Shown here: positions 1 through 5,255 of the stretch, piece by piece | How the letters are laid out: every line of letters starts with the position of its first letter | How positions within the stretch are numbered: position 1 is the stretch's first letter | Source of the DNA: Planctomycetaceae bacterium | GTDB taxonomy: Bacteria; Planctomycetota; Planctomycetia; Pirellulales; JAEUIK01 | Direction: 5' to 3' | NCBI GenBank assembly: GCA_016793185.1 | Contig: JAEUIK010000089.1 | Location: 1 to 9,717, forward strand | Length of the DNA: 9,717 nucleotides | Made by a program: the position numbers and the translations under genes | The notes under the pieces: generated by a model | Databases searched by the model: none | The model's input: the letters and a program-made list of their open reading frames with translations, nothing else | What the model was told of the DNA's origin: nothing

Positions 1-156
1 GGCCAGCCGCCGTACCGCGTGCAGGAAGAACTGCTCCGTAACTCTCAGGACGCCGACTCCAACGGCGAACGATTAGAGAGTCTGCCGCTGGGTCGTCCCG
101 TCAGCAACGGCGACGACACGCTCGGCGTGCCGATCGCGGCCGAATCGAGCGGCTAG
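1..156 (+). CDS. C-terminal fragment of an unknown protein (5' end outside window)
   Basis: An open frame runs from the first base to a TAG at 154-156 and encodes 51 residues ending in GVPIAAESSG. The start codon lies upstream of the window. Most codons end in G or C, as in the confident genes here, which supports real coding over a chance open stretch. The segment is hydrophilic, rich in Asp, Asn, Ser, Gly and Glu, with no membrane span, cysteine pair or recognisable motif. It reads like a disordered C-terminal tail. I do not recognise the family. No intrinsic terminator follows, and a spacer with a dispersed repeat comes next. Because only the end is visible, a random open frame cannot be excluded. 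Confidence 0.5.
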   Translation, partial: GQPPYRVQEELLRNSQDADSNGERLESLPLGRPVSNGDDTLGVPIAAESSG

Positions 157-411
157 AACGCCGCGCCAAATTAGCGGTACGTGCGTGCACTCGCAGACTA
201 GCCCGAAGCGCCAGCGAGGGCCGCCGTTGCGAACACGGCCGCTAGCGGCCCTTGCTCGCGCTCCGTCTTCTGTAGCCGGTCGCTCTAAGTCCGGTCCGCC
301 TTCGATCAAGACTGGCGGCAAAGTTCTTCCATCGACCGGTCCGACCTTGGTTCCCAGTGCTGAAATAGAAACGCTGTTTGCGATACCGAACCAAGTCACT
401 AGAATCTAAAC
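157..411. other. Intergenic spacer with dispersed-repeat copy and palindrome
   Basis: This 255-base spacer separates the partial gene at the left edge from the small membrane protein gene. It contains a planctomycete-type dispersed repeat (199-220) and a perfect 14-base palindrome, GGCCGCTAGCGGCC, at 237-250. Open frames crossing it on both strands give low-complexity Arg/Pro/Ser-rich translations without a family signature, so I call it non-coding. Confidence 0.55.
199..220 (+). repeat. Dispersed planctomycete-type repeat copy (SPKRQRG repeat)
   Basis: The 22-base element begins TAGCCCGAAGCG and ends CCAGCGAGGG. Read in one frame it gives SPKRQRG, a string I remember as recurring in spurious planctomycete protein annotations because the repeat is scattered between genes. 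Only one clear copy was noticed here, so the call rests on recalled knowledge and not on repetition within the window. The palindrome at 237-250 nearby may belong to the same larger element. Function unknown; it could be a REP-like element or a transcript-end structure. Confidence 0.5.
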
Positions 412-552
412 ATGAGCACGAAAAGCCTCTACACCAACTGGCGATTTTGGAGTTGGACCGCGACGGCGTTCACCCTGGGAATCGCGGTCGGGTTTGCGCT
501 CTGCATTGTCGTGGGAATCATTCTGACTGCGACCACGAGCTACGCGCAATAG
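412..552 (+). CDS. Small single-span membrane protein, 46 residues
   Basis: ATG at 412 to TAG at 550 encodes a 46-residue protein. Residues 1-18 are polar and aromatic (MSTKSLYTNWRFWSW). Residues 19-40 form one continuous hydrophobic helix (FTLGIAVGFALCIVVGIILT), followed by a short tail ending SYAQ. The aromatic-rich N-terminus with Lys and Arg suits a cytoplasmic or interfacial segment before a single transmembrane span. A signal peptide with a very short mature part is less likely but possible, given the ending. No clear Shine-Dalgarno precedes the ATG (AATCTAAAC), which is common in planctomycetes but lowers confidence. The gene converges on the beta-propeller gene, with 66 bases between the two stop codons. 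I do not recognise a family. Confidence 0.6.
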   Translation: MSTKSLYTNWRFWSWTATAFTLGIAVGFALCIVVGIILTATTSYAQ

Positions 553-568
553 AGTAGCGCGCCGCCCC

Positions 569-585
569 ACCGGATCTCTTCCGGT
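569..585. terminator. Weak hairpin between convergent genes
   Basis: ACCGGA (569-574) and TCCGGT (580-585) form a 6-bp stem with a 5-base loop between the convergent ends of the small membrane protein gene and the beta-propeller gene. Its location suits a shared terminator. There is no T-run on either side, so this is a weak call based mainly on position. Confidence 0.25.
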
Positions 586-618
586 TCGGTTCGTCCGCGA
601 TTGGGCCGCCCGCTTCGG

Positions 619-2295
619 CTACTTTTCCAGCAACCCCAGCCGTGGGTCGGCCAGATCCAATCGGTACATGATCTGATTGTAATCGTAGCGCGGTGTTTGT
701 TCGGTGTTGCCCGAGAAGAATGTCGAGTAGGTTCCTTCAAAGTAGATCACCCGGCCATCCTCGTTGGCGAAGTAGGGATGCTGCCGGGGATTGTAGAACG
801 TGTACTTGTCGTGCGAGACGATCCGCCGGGCTTCGCGCCAAGGGCCGGTGAGCTCCGCCGCTTCGGCATACCAGACCTCGCCCAGGTTCGACGATTTGCC
901 CTCAGCCTGGTTGCAGATCATCACGAACCGCTGACGCCATGGGTTCCACGCAACCGAGCCGCCGTGCGCGCGCACTGGCTGCTTCGTGCCGGCGTCGACC
1001 AGCTGCAGGCGCTCTTCGCCGGGTTTCAGATCTCCCCGGCTGTGGAGGCGTCGTTCGAGCCGCTGATCGAGGTACGACGTGCCGCGCTTCCAGCTCCAGC
1101 GGAGCTGGCCGTCGGCGGTTCGATCGAGTTGCGCGGAAGTCACTTGCCCGCGCTCACGTTGCTTGTCGCTCAGCCGCGTTCCTTCTTTGAGTGGGGTGTA
1201 GTTCTCGTACTGCGCGAGGTCGAGCAGGGCTTCGGCCGTCGCCGGCACGCGCGTCAGCGGAAACGGATTACCGAAAGAGACGTATTCGGCGCTGCCGTCG
1301 CGCGTCCGCAGTGCATGGCCGTGCGGCAGCGCCGGAGCGTCGAGCGGAATGTCGGCGGCGTGGACGAACTTGTGCGCGGCCGCGTCCCAGCGGGCGATTC
1401 CCCGCCGGTAGACCTCGAGCAGCTTGCGAACCTTCATGTAGCCGGCGAACATCTGTTCGCTGCCGTCGGCCGCCGGGACAACCGTCAGGGCATCGATCCA
1501 GGTCGGTCCGTCCCCTTCCATCTGGCACGTCGCCCGGGCGAAGCACTCCTCGTTCACCAGATAGTTCAAGTCGACCCCAACTTCCGGGGCGAGTCCGCCG
1601 TCGGTCGGCAGCTTCGAACTCGCGCCGGGGACGTGGAAATTTCCGAGCGGGTACTTGGGACGGTTCGTGTCGCCCCAGAACCACCAGAGTTCTCCTTGGA
1701 AGATCGCGGCTTGCACGCTGTCGGACCCCACGACCTGGGCGTTCAACAGCGGCTCGGCCAGCGGGGCATTACCCCCCGCGAGGATCGTATCGCGATAGAT
1801 TCCGGCTCCGGTGACGCGATAAAGGCGCTCGGCAATGTTGAGGCGCTTGATGCGGATTTCGGCCTCTCCCCCCGGCGCGGTCAGCAGTATTTTTCCGCGA
1901 ATGCCGAATCCGTCGGCCGGCATCTCATAGCCATGGCTGGCGACCGCGAAGAAAACCTCGCGATTCATCTGGGCCGGCTCATCGAACGCGACCAGCCCCG
2001 CCGAGTCGGTGTAGTACTTGACGTTGTCGACGGTCTTCAGCTCGACCAGGGGGACGCCGCGCCCCGTTTGATCGTCGACGACTCGAATGCGGAAGTAGCT
2101 GTGCCCCCCGCCGGGCGGCTCGGCTCCCACGGCCAGCGGCCCAGCCCCCAATAGCCCAGCGACCACGCTGCCGGCGACCACCAGGGTGAGCGCGCATCGA
2201 GCAGACAAGCGAACGCCGGGAACGGAGAGTCCCCTGCGCCGGCTCCGAGGATCCGGAACGTGGCTCGCGTGCCAATTCGGACAATGCGGTTTCAT
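619..2295 (-). CDS. Secreted beta-propeller-like protein with N-terminal beta-sandwich domain
   Basis: From ATG at 2295 the protein has 558 residues. A basic stretch (RSRRR) is followed by a hydrophobic segment (LTLVVAGSVVAGLLGAG) and a signal-peptidase-like site before AEPPGGG, so export is likely. The first about 100 mature residues (YFRIRVVDDQTGRGVPLVEL and on) resemble a carboxypeptidase-regulatory-like beta-sandwich. The rest contains repeated blade-like motifs such as LWWFWGDTNRPKYPLG, MFAGYMKVRKLLEVYRRGIA, VWYAEAAELTGPWREAR and VIYFEGTYS. These recall five-bladed propellers of glycoside hydrolase families 43 and 32 and DUF4185, but I cannot assign a catalytic residue or substrate. I chose 2295 because GAGG lies 9 bases upstream. 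An in-frame ATG at 2343 (16 residues longer) lacks such a site, and a GTG/ATG further out adds Arg/Pro-rich sequence unlike a signal peptide. The antisense frame is open across most of the gene but is compositionally unlike a protein. Confidence 0.8.
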   Translation of the reverse strand: MKPHCPNWHASHVPDPRSRRRGLSVPGVRLSARCALTLVVAGSVVAGLLGAGPLAVGAEPPGGGHSYFRIRVVDDQTGRGVPLVELKTVDNVKYYTDSAGLVAFDEPAQMNREVFFAVASHGYEMPADGFGIRGKILLTAPGGEAEIRIKRLNIAERLYRVTGAGIYRDTILAGGNAPLAEPLLNAQVVGSDSVQAAIFQGELWWFWGDTNRPKYPLGNFHVPGASSKLPTDGGLAPEVGVDLNYLVNEECFARATCQMEGDGPTWIDALTVVPAADGSEQMFAGYMKVRKLLEVYRRGIARWDAAAHKFVHAADIPLDAPALPHGHALRTRDGSAEYVSFGNPFPLTRVPATAEALLDLAQYENYTPLKEGTRLSDKQRERGQVTSAQLDRTADGQLRWSWKRGTSYLDQRLERRLHSRGDLKPGEERLQLVDAGTKQPVRAHGGSVAWNPWRQRFVMICNQAEGKSSNLGEVWYAEAAELTGPWREARRIVSHDKYTFYNPRQHPYFANEDGRVIYFEGTYSTFFSGNTEQTPRYDYNQIMYRLDLADPRLGLLEK

Positions 2296-2632
2296 CGGCG
2301 CCGGCCTCAAGCGTTTCGCAGGCGATGTCGAAGTGAAATCCATCGCGAGTGTAACCTGCCGGCCAGGCAGTGTGTCGTCGTTCGTGACGAGCGCCGCTGG
2401 CAGGGGGCGCGGCGGGCACCACAATCGACGTCGCGCGGCCCGGCGACCTGCCCTGTGACGAGGCCCTGGAACTCCGCCCGCATCCCCTTGTGGGGGCACG
2501 ATTTCCTGCTAACCTTGAGGGACTTACGGAGCTTTGAGGCCGAGTCCGGCAATGCCCGAAACGTGGGTTCGGGCCAAACCGGCCGGGCGTCCGCCGGGCG
2601 CATGCCCCGGTCCCCAAAGCCCGACACTTTTT
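2296..2632. other. Intergenic region between the propeller gene and tRNA
   Basis: This 337-base region holds no convincing gene; frames across it are Arg/Pro-rich shadows. It contains the possible upstream start at 2343, a small stem CTGCC/GGCAG at 2356-2370, and a stronger hairpin at 2554-2574. It must carry the promoters of the minus-strand propeller gene and the plus-strand tRNA. I see no strong -35/-10 pair for either. Confidence 0.5.
2554..2574. other. Hairpin upstream of the tRNA gene
   Basis: GCCCGAA (2554-2560) and TTCGGGC (2568-2574) form a perfect 7-bp stem around a 7-base loop, 58 bases before the tRNA. No T-run follows. It may be part of a transcript leader or a DNA-binding dyad; function is not evident. 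Confidence 0.35.
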
Positions 2633-2706
2633 GGCGGCGTAGCTCAGTTGGTTAGAGCAGCGGAATCATAATCCGCGTGTCCGGGGTTCGAATCCCTGCG
2701 CCGCTA
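2633..2706 (+). tRNA. tRNA-Met (anticodon CAT), elongator type; tRNA-Ile2 possible
   Basis: The 74-base sequence folds into a full cloverleaf. The acceptor stem GGCGGCG pairs with CGCCGCT, with a terminal G1-U72 wobble. The D stem is GCTC/GAGC. The anticodon stem GCGGA/TCCGC carries loop ATCATAA with CAT at 2667-2669. The T arm is CGGGG-TTCGAAT-CCCTG, and the discriminator is A at 2706. The bases after it are CTT, so CCA is added after transcription. The paired acceptor end and lack of the initiator's C1-A72 mismatch and three anticodon-stem GC pairs argue against initiator tRNA. A CAT anticodon could also be tRNA-Ile read after lysidine modification, which sequence inspection alone does not settle. 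Confidence 0.93.
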
Positions 2707-2725
2707 CTTTTGTCTGCAGATCCTG

Positions 2726-2738
2726 GGGGGATTCCCCC
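2726..2738. terminator. GC hairpin between tRNA and the convergent gene
   Basis: GGGGG-ATT-CCCCC lies between the end of the tRNA and the stop codon of the minus-strand gene. It could help end transcripts from either side. The stem is only 5 bp and there is no T-run after it on either strand, though TTTT follows the tRNA at 2708-2711. Low confidence. Confidence 0.25.
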
Positions 2739-2744
2739 GATGGG

Positions 2745-3608
2745 CTAACGGTCCTGGGCGTCCCCCCATTCTTTCTGCGACCCCTCGATTCGCAGCGGGC
2801 CGGTGAGAGCCTTTCCGTCGCGGATGACGATGTAGGCGTCCGCTCCCGGCGTGCTGTCCCAAGCGAGCTGGGCGATCCCCGCAGCAACCACGGGGGCGGA
2901 TGGTGCGGTGCGAGACCCCTGGGGGCCGACGGCCACGAGCGCGTACTCGTGGCGGCCCGAGCCGTCGTCGCTGATCACGCGAGGCGCGGCCGGAATGGCG
3001 ATCGGCGCGGACTTCATCGCGCCTCCCCAGAGCTGCAGCACGTCGCTGGGAGCTGGCAGTCCACCCCCGCCGTAGCCGCCGCCGCCGAGCGACATCATGC
3101 CCTGGCCGATGAGCGCGTCGGTGAGGGGCTCGCTATGCCCGGGCCGGAAGGTCTGGAGGCGAATGCGGCCGGGGTGCGTCCCTCCGTTCCATTGGTCGCG
3201 CGGGACTTCGGAGAGTTCGAGCCCCTCGCCCTGGACGATCGCCATCTGTCGCCAGGCGCCGTCGAGCCAGACATTCCACGAGATATGCCCGGGCGTGCGG
3301 CGCAGCGTGCCGTCGCGCTCCAGGGCGTGGAAGCGATCGTCGAACGGATCATCGATCTCCCCTTTGATCAGCCGGCTGCGGACCCACAGTCCCCCGACTC
3401 CCTGGCCGACCGACTTGGCATAAATGCCGCGGGCGATCTGCTGTTCTTCGTAGCCGGGCTCCCATGGTTGGCCGGTGTCGGAGACGATCAACTCGTCGCG
3501 GACGATCAGTCGATCCACGGTTAGTTCCTTGACGACCGTGGGATCGAGCTTCAACGCCCCCATCGTGGCGGCCATCGACAACGCGATGGTGATCAGGCGG
3601 TCTTTCAT
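2745..3608 (-). CDS. Conserved planctomycete-like hypothetical protein with FN3-like C-terminus
   Basis: The 287-residue protein starts at an ATG preceded by GAGAGG with 7-base spacing, a good ribosome-binding site. The N-terminus (ITIALSMAATMGALKLDP) is mildly hydrophobic and may be a signal or membrane anchor, without a clear cleavage site. Residues about 25-150 contain VDRLIVRDELIVSDTG, a beta-helix-like repeat start, then GGLWVRSRLIKGEIDDPFD and WNVWLDGAWRQMAIVQGEG. I remember this block as typical of planctomycete hypothetical proteins. A Gly-rich linker (GGGGYGGGG) near residue 180 leads to a C-terminal segment with HEYALVAVGPQGSRTAPS and AQLAWDSTPGADAYIVIRDG, which reads like a fibronectin type III domain. 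It is divergent from the histidine-rich gene. Function unknown; a surface or extracellular structural or binding role is an inference. Confidence 0.8.
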   Translation of the reverse strand: MKDRLITIALSMAATMGALKLDPTVVKELTVDRLIVRDELIVSDTGQPWEPGYEEQQIARGIYAKSVGQGVGGLWVRSRLIKGEIDDPFDDRFHALERDGTLRRTPGHISWNVWLDGAWRQMAIVQGEGLELSEVPRDQWNGGTHPGRIRLQTFRPGHSEPLTDALIGQGMMSLGGGGYGGGGLPAPSDVLQLWGGAMKSAPIAIPAAPRVISDDGSGRHEYALVAVGPQGSRTAPSAPVVAAGIAQLAWDSTPGADAYIVIRDGKALTGPLRIEGSQKEWGDAQDR

Positions 3609-3667
3609 GAGCTTGCCTCTCGGGCGGGGTGGCGGCGGAGAATCCGCAGCGAGGACTGCGTGCCGGC

Positions 3668-3673
3668 ATTGTA
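3668..3673 (-). promoter_or_regulatory. Candidate -10 element for the FN3-like protein gene
   Basis: On the minus strand this reads TACAAT, five of six matches to TATAAT, about 60 bases upstream of the start codon at 3608. No convincing -35 hexamer sits 16-18 bases further upstream, so it is only a candidate. Confidence 0.25.
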
Positions 3674-3791
3674 GTCCGCGTCGGAATCACATGCGCACAC
3701 GGCACTCTGGACGTGGGGGCGGTGCGCCGCGCGAACGGCACGGCGCGCGCCATGCCACTCGCCCGCGATCCCCGGGGACCACGATCGAGAG

Positions 3792-3815
3792 GGGTGTGGC
3801 GTTTTCGCCACACCC
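3792..3815. other. Perfect 10-bp hairpin with TTTT loop
   Basis: GGGTGTGGCG (3792-3801) and CGCCACACCC (3806-3815) pair perfectly around a TTTT loop. A weaker stem, CCCGC/GCGGG at 3813-3830, overlaps its right edge. The element is in a divergent promoter region, so it does not end a gene visible here, and there is no T-run after it. It could be a dispersed repeat, an RNA leader structure of the histidine-rich gene, or a protein-binding dyad. Confidence 0.5.
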
Positions 3816-3921
3816 GCGCTTCCCTGCGGGATTGACCTATGCTTGCCGCAAGGTCTGCAGGCATCCGCCGTTTCTGCGCGGCGGTGGTTATTTTCCGCAA
3901 TTCACGACGAGGACCATTCCC

Positions 3922-4860
3922 ATGAAGCGTTATCTGATCGTGGCCCTGGCTTGGACGGCGCTGGCCGGATTCGTGACTTCCGACGCATGGGCGCGCGGCG
4001 GCCACGGGGGCGGGCATCACGGAGGTGGTCACCATGGCGGCCATCATGGGAGCCACCACGGCCACCACAGCCACCATGGCCATCACGATCACCACCACAC
4101 GCACACGCATCATCACGTCGGCCACCATACCGGCAACCATGCGTTTGGGCATGGCTGGAATGGCTATGGCCGGGGGGCGTGGGGGTGGGGCGCCGGTGGT
4201 TATGCGTGGGGCAACCCGTGGGGGGCTGCCAGTTGGGGAACGACGGCTGCCTGGTTGGGACTACCGGCCGTGGAAGCTGACAACGTTGCCGTGGTTGAAT
4301 CCGGCAGCAACGAACTAGCGACGCCGCACACGCCGGCAGTGGTCGCCGACACGAACCTGGACAAAAGCGATGATGGCGATAACGGCGCCGGCGACGACAG
4401 CGACGACACGGTCGCGGACAACAACGGACCGATCGAGCAGCCCGCCGGAGCGACGGCGCTGGCTGCCAGTGGCGTCGCCGACCCCGCAGCGCAGGCCAAG
4501 TTCCTGCCGCTGGGCGTGTACACGATCGCGCCCGAGGGCGAGACCGAGGCTGTCGCGATTCTGCACCTGGCGGTGAGCAAGGAGGGGATCGTGCGTGGCA
4601 CTTATCACGATCTGAAGACCGACAAGGACGAGACGATCCGCGGCGCAGTCGACAAGAACGAGCATAGCATCGCTTGGACGATCGGGGCCGACGGCAAGAC
4701 GATCTTCCACACCTGGCTCGAAGACCTCACGGAGCAGTCGGGCCCGGTAACTGAGAAGACGGCCCAGGGACAAACCCGCGTGCTGACGATTGCCCGCTAC
4801 ACGGAGGAAGACGCCAAGCAGGATGGAATCGAAGCGCCGGCGGAATCGCAGACGAAGTAG
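3922..4860 (+). CDS. Exported histidine-rich protein with conserved C-terminal domain
   Basis: The 312-residue protein begins at ATG 3922, preceded by GAGGA with 8-base spacing. Upstream in-frame codons run through the intergenic hairpin and are not used. Residues 1-25 form a classic signal peptide (MKRYLIVALAWTALAGFV) with cleavage after AWA. Residues 28-77 hold 26 histidines in HH pairs separated by Gly, Ser, Asp or Thr. A Gly/Trp-rich segment follows (78-115), then an acidic Asp/Asn linker (about 144-170). The C-terminal domain (about 194-292) contains LPLGVYTIAPEGETEAVAIL, HLAVSKEGIVRGTYHDL and HSIAWTIGADGKTIFHTWLE. I recall similar domains in planctomycete exported proteins of unknown function. 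The histidine tract could bind Ni, Zn, Cu or Co, which is inference only. The gene is monocistronic, ending in a strong terminator. No transport or metal-resistance gene is nearby. Confidence 0.88.
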   Translation: MKRYLIVALAWTALAGFVTSDAWARGGHGGGHHGGGHHGGHHGSHHGHHSHHGHHDHHHTHTHHHVGHHTGNHAFGHGWNGYGRGAWGWGAGGYAWGNPWGAASWGTTAAWLGLPAVEADNVAVVESGSNELATPHTPAVVADTNLDKSDDGDNGAGDDSDDTVADNNGPIEQPAGATALAASGVADPAAQAKFLPLGVYTIAPEGETEAVAILHLAVSKEGIVRGTYHDLKTDKDETIRGAVDKNEHSIAWTIGADGKTIFHTWLEDLTEQSGPVTEKTAQGQTRVLTIARYTEEDAKQDGIEAPAESQTK

Positions 4861-4881
4861 GGAATTCACCGACGGCCCCAG

Positions 4882-4900
4882 GGGATGCCGCAGGCATCCC
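4882..4900. other. 8-bp hairpin just after the His-rich gene
   Basis: GGGATGCC and GGCATCCC pair perfectly around GCA, 21 bases after the stop codon and just before the T-tailed terminator. No T-run follows it. It may stabilise the mRNA 3' end or act with the second hairpin. Confidence 0.4.
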
Positions 4901-4916
4901 GCCGCCCGTTCAGCTC

Positions 4917-4959
4917 GAGCCGCGCCGCCGACCTCGGTCGTCGGCGCGGCTCTTTTTTT
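4917..4959 (+). terminator. Intrinsic terminator of the His-rich gene
   Basis: The arm GAGCCGCGCCGCCGAC (4917-4932) pairs with GTCGTCGGCGCGGCTC (4937-4952), 15 of 16 positions with one C-T mismatch and a CTCG loop. Seven T residues follow directly (4953-4959). This is the clearest rho-independent terminator in the window and fits the plus strand, 56 bases after the stop codon. Confidence 0.88.
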
Positions 4960-5106
4960 GTTTCGGCGGGGCGAGTTGCCGTCTTGGCCGAGAGCGTCGG
5001 CACGCTGGCCGACTCCTGTGACTTTACCGACTGGGTTGAGGCGACCAGTTGCGCGCGTTGCAGCGTTGCGCTTTTGCGAAACCGCCGCAACTCCGCTGGA
5101 TTCTGA

Positions 5107-5134
5107 TTGGGGTTTCGCGCGGGCCCGATATATT
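5107..5134 (+). promoter_or_regulatory. Candidate promoter for the desaturase gene
   Basis: TATATT (5129-5134) matches the -10 consensus at five of six positions. TTGGGG (5107-5112) is a weak -35 with a 16-base spacer. It lies about 120 bases before the desaturase start, in the 296-base spacer after the terminator; nothing else of note was seen in that spacer. Confidence 0.3.
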
Positions 5135-5255
5135 GCGAGATACAGTCGTTCGCGCGCGAATTGCTCCGGCCTGGCAGGAAGCTGGCAAGCAGCGCGGGCA
5201 GCGCTGCGTCGCGCAATGCACGGCCGACCGCTTGTCACCCAGGAAGCACGTGGCA

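Larger units (their letters stand above)
3609..3921. other. Divergent intergenic region
   Basis: These 313 bases separate two divergently transcribed genes for exported proteins and should carry both promoters. It contains a candidate minus-strand -10 at 3668-3673, a perfect 10-bp hairpin (3792-3815) and a TTGACC hexamer at 3832-3837 without a good -10 partner. No gene is supported; open frames across it are shadows or unproductive extensions of the histidine-rich gene. Confidence 0.5.

Noticed and set aside
185..409. 74-residue plus-strand open frame containing SPKRQRG
   Set aside because: The start lies just before the dispersed repeat, and the rest is Pro/Arg/Ser-rich with no ribosome-binding site or family. 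It is the translation of a repeat and spacer.
601..2154. 517-residue open frame on the plus strand, antisense to the propeller gene
   Set aside because: It is an antisense shadow in GC-rich DNA. Its translation is Arg/Val/Ala-rich with no domain, while the minus strand gives a signal peptide and Trp/Tyr/Asn-rich propeller motifs.
2633..2706. tRNA 3' end as an integration (att) site
   Set aside because: No direct repeat of the tRNA 3' end was found elsewhere in the window, and no integrase or phage gene is present.
2666..2887. Minus-strand open frame ending QGFEPRTRGL
   Set aside because: Its end is the reverse complement of the tRNA T arm, a well-known artefact. The rest overlaps the FN3-like protein gene.
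3475..3921. In-frame upstream extension of the His-rich gene
   Set aside because: The extension overlaps the divergent gene and the hairpin. The ATG at 3922 has a ribosome-binding site and begins a classic signal peptide.
4015..4150. Repetitive CACCAC/CATCAC sequence considered as tandem repeat or CRISPR
   Set aside because: The periodicity is codon-level, coming from histidine pairs. Unit lengths vary and there are no spacers.
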